Source: Neurospora crassa OR74A (Eukaryota > Ascomycota > Sordariomycetes > Sordariales > Sordariaceae). From it: DNA of 64,000 bases. The stretch covers positions 1,736,001 through 1,800,000 of the forward strand of contig NC_026506.1 in the NCBI RefSeq assembly GCF_000182925.2. Reading direction: 5' to 3'. The translations under genes were made by a program, and so were the position numbers. Shown here in pieces: positions 1 to 13,302 of the stretch; position 1 is the first letter of the stretch, and the number at the start of each line of letters is the position of its first letter. The notes beneath the pieces are model-generated. The model searched no databases and was not told the DNA's origin. It was given only the letters and a program-made list of their open reading frames with translations.

Positions 1-55
1 CATACTCTCCTCCACCACTTCTGCCTTTCCACGTGCTATTCACCATTCGCCAGCG

Positions 56-881
56 TCAGTAAAATGTATCTGATCCCGACATCTCTCCTTTATTTTCGTA
101 ATCCTCTTTCAACAGGGGAAAACAACGAGGGGGAAACCAAGGACTACTAGAGGCGAAGGAGAAAAAAAACCAAAAAAATAAAAAGAAAGAAAAAGAAAAG
201 AACTCACCAATAATCCATAATTAACCCTCCCGCCCGCGCAATATCCGTTCCCAACACCGCATACCTAAGTCCAGTGACACTCCTCACATTAATACTCGCC
301 GTATTGATGGGTCGCCCGACATCCCTCCCCTCATCCTTGTGAATACTAATCAGTTCCGGACGGTGCGCCATCATGGTGACGACGAAAAACGCATCCTCGA
401 CTTTGGGTCGCTGGTTTTTGTGCCAATAGCAAGTTGGTCCGGTTGGTTCCGAGGCTCGTTTTCCTACAATTGTGGTTCTGTTATCTCCACCGCCGCCGCC
501 GCCGCCGGGGCCATATGTGAAATACCAAGGGGGAAGTTCATCGTCATCGTCGTTGTCGTTTCCAGCCACCAGTCTACGGGCTTCGCGTTTCGCGTGTTCA
601 CTAGCTTTGTAAGAAGCCAGCGCTTGTTCAGGCGACATGCCTTTGCCTTGTTGGACATCATCCACCCATTTGGCAAAGGAGAAGCCAGTGATTTGGTTTC
701 CGTTGTTGTTTCCATGTCCCCCTTTGGAGCCATCACTGGGAGGGGGGTTGCTCCAGGTATAAGTTGGGCCACCACCGTAGCCACCTGGACTGGGGAGGGC
801 GGTTGCTGAGAGAACAAGGAGGCTTAGGCAGAGGAGGACATGGAGGAGGAGGAGGAGGAGGGTGGGAGTATTGGAAATCAT
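56..881 (-). CDS. Secreted glycine-rich hypothetical protein, two exons
   Basis: The ATG at 881-879 opens a protein with a strong signal peptide: about 25 hydrophobic, Leu-rich residues ending in ALP. A Gly/Asn-rich stretch, an acidic DNDDDDE patch and a run of seven glycines follow. The C-terminal part is more complex and contains a CYWHKNQRP motif. The first frame stops at 204, but the stop lies inside a good donor (GTGAGT, 207-202). A TAG acceptor at 149-147 gives a 61-bp intron and a second exon, 146-56, that stays in frame for 30 more codons. Proposed exons: complement(881..208, 146..56), 254 aa. No family is recognised. The product is probably secreted or cell-wall associated. If the intron is not used, the protein is 225 aa. 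The start and signal peptide are secure; the 3' exon is inferred. Confidence 0.6.
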
Positions 882-1929
882 CGTTCTCCAGATTGGGAAA
901 GGCCTGGTGTGCTTGTTGTGGTTTTCTTGCGTGATCAGTTTATGATCTTGGTGATTGATGCTGATGATGACGACGATAATCGCGTTGCTAAAAGTTAAGA
1001 AATGAGAAGAAGAAACGTGAAAGAGCGTATATGCCGCAAGGTTACAGTCTGATTTCTTCCAACTGGAAAGTTGTTGCAGGTGTTACGAAGGAAAACGAGT
1101 GAATGTGGGAAGATCGATGAGTTTGAGTTCTTGGAGCTGTAGAGATTCAAGGCTGATAGAGTACCTAGGTATACTCGATATCCACGATTCTCGTTGCCAA
1201 ATATAGAGTGCATGTGTTCACCCCTATTCAGCGTCTATTCAGGCATTGTCAACAAAGGGTTTATTTGTGAAAGTTGTGCTTGGCGGGTAACACAATACTG
1301 CAACCTCGTTATAGATTTGAAATAATCATGTGCACGTACATTCTTCAAACAATGATTGCTTTTAGACTTGGGACGGCAGCACTCCTAACTAGTGACCGTT
1401 CGAGTCATAAGAACACTCGCCCCCTAGCGGGATGCCATAATCCAAGCAGGTGCAATGTATGAAAGGATTCCGAAAACCGTGTTTGTAGATGACCCTGGCG
1501 CCGTGAAGGACTGTCAATTGGTAGTATATGAGTAGAATAACTTGATCCGGTCCGTCAGTAAGGAAGCTCGAGGATGGAATGATTCTCTCCGCACTCAGAA
1601 AAGGCATATTTCACTGACACATTAACCCAGAGAATGTTTAGCAGAACAAGGATTATGATGAGTGCGCCTTTAGCAAGACAGAAATGAAACTACTTGTTTT
1701 TTCCCCAGTCGTCTCACATCCGTTCTCTCTCAAAACAGTTCATACTTACTATGGTATCCTCAATTATCATGACATTATATACTCAAAAGACCTTTTAGCG
1801 TCGGCCAGTGCTTTGCAATCATCCACCCCTTTATCATCCACATCGTAGCAACACCGTATCTCGTAGGCCCATCAACTCTTCAACTAACTACTAACCAAGA
1901 GCGTAATTTTCACCAAACCCAAGCCCCGT
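882..1929. other. Intergenic region with no supported gene
   Basis: Presumed promoter of the secreted-protein gene (transcribed leftwards) and 3' flank of the WD40-like gene. Only short open frames are present, and none has coding character. Confidence 0.5.
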
Positions 1930-4086
1930 TCACCTTATGGGCCTAACATTCAGCTTTTGGCCATTGGCCCCCGCTGTCGCCTCCCTAACCTCGTATACAC
2001 CACAACCCCCGTCTGAATCTCCCAAGAACAGGAACCCGCCATCTATGGAGAATGACAACTCGGTGACCTTGCTCAACGCCTCCAATTGCTCATAACCCTG
2101 TTTTGGTGCGCTTTCCATAATCCCAGCTTCTGGGTCCGGCCAGCGCCACAACTCTGTCCCGGTCATGGCATCTAGGATCACCAGGCACCCGCGGCCACCA
2201 AAGTCAATCCCCGTCGCATCGCAATACGCTACATATCGACAGTCAGGACTGACACACGATATTGCGTTGGGGATGCGGAAGGTCTTGGTAGAAGATGCCG
2301 AAAAGTCCCACACCAAAACATGGCGATAGGGAACAGGGACAGGTGCCAGATTGTATCCATGCCCACCGCGGGAGGCAGGGATGGGTACGGCGCGGTATGA
2401 GGCTGGGATCCAGATGGAGACGGCAACCGAACCGTAAGTTGCTAGACCAGACGGCAAGGCAGTTTCAAGCTCTGTATGCGCCCAGGGGGTCACACACTTG
2501 TATGGGGTATGAGACGTGGGTTGTGAGCCATCCGTAGGGTCCCCGACGTCCCAGGCTACGAGAAGCGTTTCGTGCTCGGGAGGAGGATGGCCGGGACGGG
2601 GTGGCCGCGGTCCAGAGGCGGCGACAAGCAGGGGACCGGTTGCAGAGAAGGCAAGCTCGGGGTACTGGGGAATAACCGGGAGGTTGGCTTTGCGAAGATC
2701 GATGGTGCGGCTCTTGGTGAAGGGTTTCTTGCTTTGGGAGACGGAATAAAGATCAATTGTGTCGGCGTCGCCTGCATAGGTAACTAGAGGGCTGAAGCCA
2801 GCTTCGTAAACACTAGTCCTAACAGCGGCCCATCGGTCTGCTTTCTCGATAGTTTGGAGCTTCTTCTTTTTGGCCCAGTCCCATACTTCAAGGGTATCAC
2901 CAAAGCCAGTGGCAATGGCAATCATTGTGGCTGGCTCGGAAAGAATGGCGTGGCTGCGGACAAAGTATTCGCGCGAGCGAGCTTGGGCGGCTGTATAGCA
3001 TGAGAATTTGATGGTGCTCTGCAAAATCCCACTTCCAACAGACCACACCTTGATAATGTTATTTCCATGTTTGCTGGCAAGCGTGGCGGAGGTGGTCGAA
3101 ACGTCAAAGTAAAAAACAGTTGGATCCTTAGTAACCTTATCGTTCGAGATCATGTGTTTCCAGGGCACCAGATCGATGGCGGCGGAGCCCGCTCGTGGCC
3201 TTGGCTTGGGCTTTGGTCGTTCCTCACTCGGTGTGGAAAACTGATGTAGAGGAGGCGAAGGGAACAGAGGACTTGAGAGTGGCGCAATAGCATCATTCGA
3301 CATAGGGTCGGGACCCGATGATGTGGCCTTTGACGATCTGGAAGCCTGGGAGAGGCGAGAGGCCGAGTAAGAGGAAGCGGCATCAGAACCATCAATTGAA
3401 CCCTGAGAAGAGACGCGGTGTGAGTTCTTGCCGAGGGGAAGTGGTGGAAGAGGTTTGGTAATTGGGGGAGAGGACGGGGGATAGAGGCTGTAGCTAGCAG
3501 CGGACTGCGACGGTCTCCTTGTGTCGGAAGCTCTCGAGTCTTTCCGGATCGACGAAGTCACGCTGTTTGACGATGTTCGCACCGAGTGAGCGGATCTTGG
3601 AACGTAGACGGGGTCGTTGTAGTCGGACAGCGGAGTCCAATGCTGGCCAAATTCCACCTCCTTGGAGTCGGCAAGGTAGGATGACTGCGACGGCGACGGA
3701 GAGAAGCCACCACTCGATGCCACCTTGCGCCGCTGGTCCTGGGGCTCGTTCCAGAATTCATCCCGTTCATGCCGCTCATGCAGCGCCGGCGAGTCGCGAT
3801 ATCGAGGAGGGGATTTTGGGAAGCCTCCTGTTCCTATGCTATGCAGATGTTCCCTGTGCGAGACAATGTATGTTAGCCCATGTGCAGTTCATGACGTTTG
3901 TGACAAACATTCCCATTTTCCAATCCCAAGTTCCCTGTCCGAGACAGTCGGCATGACCCGCCGCTTAGGTTCCCGGCACGTGTCGATCCAAATCAAACAA
4001 GGCCATGGTCTGTGATGTGTCAAAAAGTGCTTAACTTACGCCAACTCTTCGATATCCGCAGCGGTGGTGTGGGTGAGGGGATCCAT
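1930..4086 (-). CDS. WD40-like beta-propeller protein with disordered Ser/Pro-rich N-terminus
   Basis: The long minus-strand frame opens upstream of a GTG at 3723, so its apparent start is not a real one. Reading further up, the frame stays coding to 3853, where there is a CACAG acceptor with a CTAAC branch site. A GTAAGT donor at 4039-4034 joins it to a 47-bp first exon whose ATG is at 4086-4084. Proposed exons: complement(4086..4040, 3853..1930), 656 aa; the intron is 186 bp. The first ~60 residues are charged (ELAEHLH, RHERDEFWNE). Residues ~60-230 are Ser/Pro-rich and probably disordered. From ~240 to the end come WD-type blades, for example NNIIKVWSVGSG and DTLEVWDWAKKKK. Such propellers act as protein-interaction platforms; the partner here is unknown. 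The family is conserved in filamentous ascomycetes as far as I can judge, with no assigned role. Confidence 0.8.
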
Positions 4087-7000
4087 TGCGGGTATGCACG
4101 TTGTGCTTCTTGGGAAGGGCGCTGTTCAAAGGCTTCCAGTTGGGTGATTGAGGACGACGATCCAATGCCGTTCAAAGTGAGGAACTTGGTGCGTTCCAGT
4201 GGGTATAAGAAAGACGGATATATAGGACACGGATCGGTCGCGTGGACTGGCAAGACAAAGCGGTTATAGGAGACTCGTGTGCCTAGTGTGACTGCGATGT
4301 CCTGGACAAGGACAGCAGCAGACGGATGAGCCGTGGAAGAGGGGGGTGGGTAGGTAGAGGTAGGTAGAGGTAGGTAGGTAGGTAGGTGTAAGAGACAAGA
4401 AGACTCGGTCCGGGGAAGCTGGGGACGGGGGAGGGGGGCGCAAAGACAAAGGGCCACGGGCATGGAAGGTATGGCGGGCGGGTGGTAGTAGGCGTGGTAG
4501 GGTAGGCTAGTGGTAAGGTACTTGGAGGTAGGTACTGTACTGCGTAGAGAGGTATCTCTGGTAAAGTCCGAAGACGCGGGAGTGATGTGCACCTGGGGTT
4601 TTATGATGGAGCCGAGTAGAGGGATGATGTTGTAGGGATGCGTTGGTGATCACTGCGCCCGCCCTGCACTTTTGCGCCTCCAGTCTATGGCCTGGCTGCC
4701 CTCCCGTCTGCAAATGGAATGTCCTTCCTTCTGCTTTGCGTCGGTGCGTGTAAGAGGAGTGCTAGGCCGAGGTACCAGCATGGAACCTAACCCAGAGGTA
4801 CCTAGTTCGGGTATTCGGTCCAAATCGGTCCAGGTCATTTGCTGGTCAATATGAAGGAACCTCAAGGCTCATGTGGAAAGTGCAAATGGAGACATTGAAA
4901 GTGGAAGTCGAGAAGTGTGAAAGTCCAGAGCGCACCAACAGCGTCGTATCGATGGCACTAGACGGCACCACTGCATCCACCCCAAATGCTGGGGGATATG
5001 GGGCCCCGGGGGGAAGGCGGGACGAGGTCAAAGCGGAGTGGATGACCCACTCCTCCGCCTGCTGCTGCCATGGACCCCCAGAACCCCCTACCGGCAACGG
5101 GGACCAGGTGCATCCACAGTCTAAGAGTTCTCATACTTCAGTTGCTTCTTTCCACTTCCTGGCGACGATCCGAGTCTCAATTCGGTGCCTACCTGGGCTC
5201 TATCTAGAGGTACCTTTTTTGATCTACCGAGTTCCACCTTGAATCGAATGATGTTCACTCGTTTGGCAGGCGGGTACTAAGGGAGCCTCACTTTGCTTAG
5301 TACCTAGGGGTAAGTAGTGTATTGTACACTACCTTAGACGAGCTCGACAAGGCCCAGGGTTGGCGGCTGAAAAGAGAAGTAAACGGATAAGCCAATCATG
5401 TTCTCATTTTGCTGTGTGATCTCGAGACGGCGCCATTGAGCCTGCTTATGTTATTGTTTCCCCAATCCAGTTGCAGCAGCGTTGCAACTGTGATTCTTTT
5501 GACAGCCGAGAACCTCGCCCCCTCCATTCATCCATCCCATCCACCAGGTCATTCCCTGTCTCCCGTCTGATGTTTTGTTCTCCGCATGTTCTTCGTCGGC
5601 TTCAGTTCCGCTTTCTACCATCTGCCCAGTCGGAATCACACTCAGTTCGTACTAGAACACTCGACGCACTTGCGCATGCCTGCGTTAGCGCTGGCAAGTA
5701 GGGCATCAATCCCCGTTAGTGACCGTCAAAAGGGCAAGGACTAAAAAGGCTCCATCCAACCTAACTCTATCCACTTTCCCCAGTCCCGACGTTGTGGTTG
5801 CTAGACTAGACTGTCCTGTGGTTGCGAGCAAACCTCAAGATTTACCTCCCTGTAAGGTACCGGGCACGGACCAGTACAAGCATGGAAACCTTGGTGACTC
5901 CCGTCTGGTGTACTTGGTGTATGGCCCGCCTCTCGAGTGCCAGAGATCGCCAGCGACGTGACCCACGGGTTGGACTTGCCCATCTCACCAGACATACTGT
6001 AGGTATAGTAATGTCATTGCCAACCTCTTCTCTTCTTTTGTTTCCCCACCCGTCGGGTGTTACCGCTTCGTTTGTGACCTTGCGTAGGGCCTTTCTACCT
6101 CACTTTCCCGCAGTATTTCCATACACTACACTACATTATTACTCTCTTTTTGTATCATTCGTTTCTCCCGGTTCAGGTCTTAGTTGCGTCTTCAGGGGCC
6201 ATCTTCAAGCCAAAAAGTCTGATCAAGTTCAGAGAGCCAAGATCTCGGTACACTTCGGTTAGTGATCACACAATTCGAACAGTGCGGATACAGCTCACCA
6301 TGGTTAGTGCGGTTAGAACTGAAATATCAGCCATCGCAAGCCATGGCTGACGCCTCACTGGGGAGAATGCCTAGGGTTAAGCTGGGATTGGATCCCTTCC
6401 CACATCCACATCATTTCTGACCCATGATTGATTTTCACGTCATGTCTCTGGTCGGCCCAGCGCGCCTCCATCACAGACAGACAGACAGACATGCAGCAAA
6501 GTGGCAGCTCCCGTCCACTGCCACGATGGATGACTGCCTTCCACTTTGCCATTATTCCTTCTCGCTTTCGTCCGTCTGAATCCCATCTCGACACCTGTGG
6601 CCGCGGCTGCGCTGCACCATGCAGTACCCTTCCGGGAGATCGACAGGCGACCAGCAAGCCTGTAAATGCACCCACTGATTATCACCGCAATCTAAGGTTC
6701 CATTCAGACTTGGTCTCTCTGATCTCAAGCACACCCCAGGACATGACGCTTGGACCCTCCCATCACATTGACAGTTCTTTTCGCCTTTCCGAATTCTTCC
6801 CCCCCTTGCTGTTGTTTTTCTGGACGAGCCTCCTGAAGCAAGGTCGCGCGTATACATCCCCACTCGGACAGTGGGACGGACGCTGGCGTCTGCATGTCTT
6901 GACGTCGAATCCCTGGTCTAGTGCCAGGCCCTCCATGCGATGCCAGTCAACGTGCGTTATCAACCTCTCCTGCCGCTGCTCGCTACCTATGGGTTTGGCA

Positions 7001-9400
7001 GCCGAAGCAGCCCAATATCGTTGTATTCAAGGGATTGCTATCAAAGGAGGCACACGCATGCGATTCTCGTTCTACACCAGGTTTTTTTTTTTTTTTTTTT
7101 TTTTAACTCGCCACTCATGTCGGTTGCTTCACTTTACCTAAGCTCTCTTTGTCTTCGCGTTGGACTGCAGGACGGTAGCACATCAACACACCCTCTTGCC
7201 TCCTATTCATATTTTCTTCTATTCAGTCACTACTCAGCCCTCGCCGATTTCATGCTGATCACATATCCAGATGGGGACATGCCTAGATCAGCACCGCCCG
7301 AGGCCAGCGCTGAACACGCACAGCATAAAGACAGACCGAATCCATCGACTTCGCCTTTGGTGTTACGGCAAACCATTGGGCATGGCTAGGTACAAGCATC
7401 ACAAAGAAAGAGGGATAAGGTCCCCTTGCCCGAGTGTTAGAAAGATGGTAAATACCTCGCTCGCTTGCTAAAACTGCCAAGATAGCCTTGGCCCGGTTGT
7501 GCCATCCTTCATTGGATGTCATCACTTCCAATCGTACTGGACGCTACCATAGGCGAGTACACTAGGAAACGATGGCGATGGCATTGCCACGAATTTTTCA
7601 TTTGACATACACACCCCTTCTGTTGACGCTAGCAACAAATGCGTCATTTAAAAACGGTCCAGTGGTTCCAGAAGAAAGCCACACTGGATCTATCCGTCGA
7701 TACCCACATCCATTATAAGATATTATCATGTCTCCCACGTGTGCGGATCTTGGCATGATTTTTCCGTCATCAGAAAGCACCGCCTCTTTGTCCTGGACTG
7801 GATGTGAAAGAGGAACAAGAAACAGAAGAGCCCTGGAAAAAAGTGGAAAGACCCAGCCCGGGGAGCCACGAGGGAAGACAATGAGAAAAGTCAGCCGAGA
7901 ACGTGAAAACGTGCGTGCTAGTGTCCGAGCCGCATTCAACACATCTGGTCTGTCCCGATGCCGTGGCCGCGCTCCCACCTCGTGCCCGAAGCTACCTAGT
8001 GGTCACCCCGGCAATTCCGAGGCCGTCTTGGCTCAAAGATGGATTTCGGCTACGGCTACCCACTCTTTTTATATCTACCTGCCATGAGATAGGCATGAAC
8101 TGATGATTCGCATAGCGAGGAGAGATGAGCGAGGTATGTAACGTGTGGCTTATGCTCGGTTCCTTCATGAGACACCTAGTAGACTCATCCATACTTGACA
8201 AACTGACAGCTGCATCAACATTTTCAGTTCTCGTTATCGCCCGTTACCCAGCCGTCCGGCAAAAAGTAGGTAACAGACATATCGACGCCAAGCCCCAAAC
8301 TACTTCCATCTGCTGTCCTCATCGGTCCCGCCGCCATCAAATCTCTCACTTGGCGGCAGAGTGGATGTACGGAAGAACCCGTCAGAATAAGGCTTGAGGT
8401 AAAAGTCATCAAAGAACTAACATGTCTCCAGTCTTTGGCCAAGCATTGGCAGCCCAGAGACCGAGTCGACCAAACCCTCCATGTCGGGGCCGAAAAACTA
8501 ACAAAGGGGTTCGGGCCGTGCACTTATTTACCATTCTAGTCTGTTAAACGGCATCCTTTGTTGCTCTTATCCGATCACTCAACAGAGCACATATCTTGAT
8601 ATGCGGCGGATGGGTAATTCGAAAGAATTGATTGTGCAGCTTACCTCATGCTTACCTATCTATCTACTACATTCGAAGATTGGTGACATCAGAGCGGCTA
8701 TGTCCATCGTGTGGGTTGAATGGACTGAGAGGTAGAGAAAAGTCTAGTGTAGTAACAACAAAGAACGGATTTTAGTCGAAGTTGTGCCTCTACCATCATT
8801 CATTCAACCTTCGGGATGGACAATATGGCCTTTATCCGCTGCTAACGAGTTCATCGATCGATGATCATTTGCTTGAGCTTCGATCTACATACCTCCAGGC
8901 AACGATCAAGCATCGAAACAATGATCTACTTTCGTAAGTTTGCTGTTTCTGTGACACATGGATGCCTCGCTATATGTAACATTGGAGCTTCTCTTGTCAA
9001 GCTAGTCTCTGTGAAGGTAAGACTGGCACGATGTAGTGGACAATGACGACCCCATTATTAGTTTGGCTGTTGAAGACCCGTATCCCAAACTGCTTGTTAC
9101 ATATTGAAACAATTGGAGTCCTCTGAGATGAATCTGTCAGATTGGTTTCCTGTAAAGTAGTCAAGGGCGTTTGAAACAAGAGACTCAGGTTCAGATCATA
9201 TAGCAGCGTAGAGGTATTATATCATGTCTATCATCGTCTCTTCTTGGCCTCCCCGTACGTAATGGGGGCATGTGGGTATCAATCCGCATCGTACTCACTA
9301 ACTAAACATTAATCTTTGTGTTCATCCCGTCAATATCCTGACTCCGTAGGTCACATCATGCCATCATGCCATCATGACCAGTTCTTGCACCTCCCCATAT
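4087..9400. other. 5.3-kb gene-free stretch
   Basis: This is normal-composition DNA, not RIP-mutated, between the start of the WD40-like gene and the end of the MFS gene. It holds a GTAG-rich microsatellite (about 4351-4387), an ACAG repeat (about 6474-6490) and a run of 23 T (7082-7104). A 237-codon stop-free frame at 6428-7141 begins with TTG, crosses the T-run and has no protein-like pattern, so I do not call it. The stretch may carry a long promoter or 5' leader for the WD40-like gene, or a non-coding transcript. I see no tRNA or known RNA gene. Confidence 0.5.
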
Positions 9401-11141
9401 TCACCGCTTAGCCTCCTCTACCTCCGACATCACCGCCCTGCCGACCCTCCTCTTCTTCGTAATGTCCACCATCAGATACACCACACTCAACACCAGTCCA
9501 AAAGCCGTCAATCCCACTGCCACCCAGCAAGCCGCCTTATAGCCCTTCAGCAACTCCTCCTTGCTCGTGCCTCCCTTGTTCACATACACCTCGGCAGTTG
9601 TCGCAAACCCAAGCCCAATCGAAATACTGTAATTCACCACCGTATTGATCAAACTTGCCGCAATTCCTTGATGCCTCCTCCCCACCGCGTTACTCAAAAT
9701 CACCGTCGACGCCGGGAAAATCATGTCCATGCCCCACGGCGTGATGAGGTACGTCAAGAAGCTCTGAGTCCAGTAAGTTTGCTCCATCGGGCGGGTAACA
9801 AGCAGCATGTTTCCCGTGAAAAACGCGGACATGGCGCACACGACGGTCCATGCGGGACCAATCTTGCCTAGCACGATACCGGTGACGACGGCGGCGACGG
9901 CGCCGGACACGGAGACGGGTGAGAAGTAAGCGGTTGCCATCAGACCCGTCTCGCCGCGGATCTCGAGGAACCACTGCCAGTTATAGAAGAGCCAGGTACC
10001 AAAGGAGCCCCAGCCGCAAGCGAGACAGCCAAGGACAAAGGCAATGTCGCCCGACTTGAGCGCCTCGAGGGGGAGTAACGGGTAGGATGACCAGCGGAGT
10101 TCGATCCAGAAGAAAAGCGGGACAAGGAGGATGCCGATGATGAGCAGGATGTAAGTGTACGGCTCGGACCAACCGACGATTGGCGCCTGGTTCCATGCTA
10201 TGTTGATCAAGATCAGGGCCGAGACACCCACGGTGCCGCCGATAGCGTCGAGTTGTTTGAGCTTGTCGAGGAAGGAGCAGCTGCTTGCGTGGGCGTCGAC
10301 GCTGTCGGGGATGATGAGCTGCGCGGCGCCGGCGAGGCAGAGCAGTGCAATGGCAAACGACCAGAAGGCCCAGGGCCACCAGGCAAGCTCGAAGACGCCG
10401 GCCATGGCGCTGCCCAGAACGCAACCGCCCGGGGCCATGGCGCCAAAGAGGGCAAAGACCATGTGCTTCCGTGGACCATCGGGGTAGCTACCGCCCAGGA
10501 TGGCGAGGCCGTTGGGAAGGAGAATAGAGGGGCCAACACCTTGGAAAGCGCCTGGGTTATGTGTCAGCGTTTTCATGCGTACAAATGTGAAAAGGGGTAA
10601 AGACGGGACACATACGGCACACAATCATCATGATATTCCCCGAGTCCGAAAACACCGACAACCCACAGATCATCGTCCAAACCGCATACCACGTATACCC
10701 GATGACCAACATCCTCTTGTGCCCAAACAAGTCACCCAAGCGGCCGCAGATGAGGATAAAGGTACCGATCGTCAAGGCGTAAGCGGCCAAGTACCAAGCG
10801 ACGTCGGCGGCAGAAGTGACACCGAATTGCCTTCCGATCTCTCTGCCGATGCTGAGCGAGGGACCCATAGAAGCCTGCGTCGTGAGCTGGGCACAGCAAA
10901 TGATGCCCACAAAAACGATCTCGTGAGGCAGCGAGAGCTTTGGCGCCAGGAAGGAGTGCGCTTGGGATTGGACGCGGGCCAGATCATCGCGTTGGCCTTG
11001 CGCTGCCGCATATTCAAGATCGGTTTCGTCCATTTCCCCTTCTGATGACGGGCTCGATGAGTCCATTCCCTTCTCGCGGTACCCTTCGATGCTGGGGTCG
11101 GCCGGGTGTCCGCCAGACGAAAGGCGTGGTGTTGCTGACAT
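9401..11141 (-). CDS. MFS transporter, DHA2 / Atr1 (aminotriazole or boron resistance) type
   Basis: Two exons, complement(11141..10616, 10551..9401), encode 558 aa. The 64-bp intron has donor GTATGT and acceptor CCCAG with a preceding CATAAC branch-like site. Splicing restores CRAFQGVGPS, a hallmark stretch of the 14-TM DHA2 drug:H+ antiporter family. The N-terminus (about 70 residues) is hydrophilic and acidic. The MFS motif A appears as GRLGDLFGHKRM at residues ~133-144. About 12-14 hydrophobic segments follow, and the C-terminus is short and basic/acidic (TKKRRVGRAVMSEVEEAKR). The family exports small toxic compounds from the plasma membrane; fungal Atr1-like members handle aminotriazole or borate. 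The substrate here cannot be read from sequence. Length and topology are normal, with no sign of damage. Confidence 0.88.
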
Positions 11142-13302
11142 CGTGATCAGAGCGGGCAGTGATTGTCGGAGGGGTTGTCGACTGGCTTCGTTCCTCCACG
11201 CGAACTATGCTCTTGTAAAGCAAAGTTATACCCGATTTCTGTTGCTTTCTCGTTTGTTGGCCTTCGGTTCCTTCCAGGGGTTGAGTCGTATCCCAGTCAA
11301 GCTGACAGCACCTTCCCGTCAACACGAAGTTGAGGGGTTCAAGTGGACAGCAAGAGCGTTCGGAAATGCTGGATTATATTGACCTCAACTCGGGAGGAAA
11401 AGTCGATATAGCTGCACTTCACCGACAGTGACATTGTGAATCTCTCCGATGAGGGGAGGGAAAGATATAAGTACTTCTAGTCTAGAGTAGTGTAGATGCA
11501 AAACAAAACTCGGAGAGACCCTTGGTGGCTCCGAACCTCAAAGAATCAATGGTTCCACATTGGAGTTTTCTCTCCTAGTATACCAGGGGGGGTGAATCAC
11601 CCAACAGGGAGTTGCACCGATGGGAAGGTGGATCTTGGTCGCCATCGCCAGGAACATTTTTAAAACATCGAGGCCAGAACTGGGTCTGTTCGACCAATCG
11701 TCAACTGCTCTGAGTGCCGGGATATTGAAATCCCTTTGTTAGTGGATAACACCATCGCTGTAAAACTCCAGGCGGAGATCTCCAGACGACACCGACACCG
11801 GCCCTTATCGCATCAGCTTATCAATCATGACTGATGCTGAATGAGGGAAGATGGAGTCGGTCCGTCGCGAACTTGTCATTCTGTTCATAACCAGCGGATC
11901 CAAAATCGGTAAACAGATGGGGCGAACCTTAAGATGGCCGGTGGTTTTTGCAGAGTGGTTGAAGTTTCCAAACAAGGATTTATCGGGTTGTTGTTGCTGT
12001 TTAGTATCCTTTAGCGAGCTTACTCATGATGTCGAGAGGAACGGAACGATCAAAGAAAAGAAAAAGAAAAGTTTAGTGTAACCTAGCTTACATACATGGA
12101 TGTCTCAGGAAGACCTAGCCCAATACGCACTAAGTTCTGGCCCATGCCCCTGACTTGATGGAGCCTCCCGTGCGGTACTCGGCACAAATTCCGCTATAAA
12201 ATGGAGTGCCATGCAGATTTGCAACCGTTGTGTGCCGTCACGATCCACGATGTTTTGGTATTGGAATACCTACAACCTTCAATCTGACATATAAAAAAGA
12301 CAAGAAATGTGAAACTGAGGTGCTGGTCGAGGAAATCAGTTTAAGGTAGGATATCCGCCAGTGGAATCCTGATGAACGACGGGGTAGGTGGCACCCAGGT
12401 AGACGCAAGTGGCCCGGGAGCCCGGTACACTATCATATTGGCAAGGTGCTATCAACGCCGTCAAGGTCTGGAAGGACTTCGCTGTTCTTCCTTATGACGA
12501 AGAGCTTACAGTCCGGCCCCATACCGGTAGGCCCCATCGAAGCGGCTGACCAAAGCATTATGAAATTCTACAACTTCATTGCAAACCAGCTAGTGTACGC
12601 ACACTAAGACCCGTTCAGCTTTGTGAACAAGCAGGCATCACACCTCACCCAAGTCGCCAACAACCTCACATCCAGCGCCAACAATGATAGCTTCCGGGCG
12701 ACTTGCACGCCGACATGCCTTGCATCATCTTCTCCTCAAACCGGCTACGCTATCAAGCCGTCGGATCGAAGTTCAATCACAATGTCCAACCGTTGACCTT
12801 CGTACGAGAAGTGTATGATAGGTATCGATGATGTAACTTGTCGTTATTGGTCCGTGGAACATTCTCGCTATGAATAACACGTACACCCCTGGAGATGGAG
12901 ACTTTGTGCGTAGTTGCCTAAGCATTTGACGACGGAAAAGGGGTCTCAGTGCATGCGGAGACAAACTGATTACAATAAGCTTGGATAAGAAAAACTACCT
13001 GTCTTACTTACAGTATGTATTCCACCAAAACGAAACGCCCCTTAACCTGTAGTAAGCTATGTACCTGACCCTGCGCCCCAAAGTTAAACCGTAAAGTTGA
13101 AAGTTGATTAGAAAAAGTGTTAGTAAGCTCCCGTCAAAGCACCCATATCAAACTCCGCTGTGTACCATTCCGAAGCATCTGGCCTTTCTCTTACAGGCCT
13201 TGATTATGATTATAGGCCGAGTGTGTTGTTGAACCATTGATTGATGCTGTTGTCTCTTGGACATACCTGGGCCAGTGTCCTAACGGTTAGCACTGGCTCG
13301 AA
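11142..13302. other. Intergenic region, possible decayed coding remnants
   Basis: Promoter of the MFS gene at the left and 3' flank of the coiled-coil gene at the right. The part at 12470-12800 has codon-like texture on the plus strand, but stops and frame changes prevent a gene call. Confidence 0.4.

Noticed and set aside
6428-7141. 237-codon plus-strand frame
   Set aside because: Starts with TTG, ends through a 23-T homopolymer coding poly-Phe, and has no protein-like pattern or splice-supported extension.
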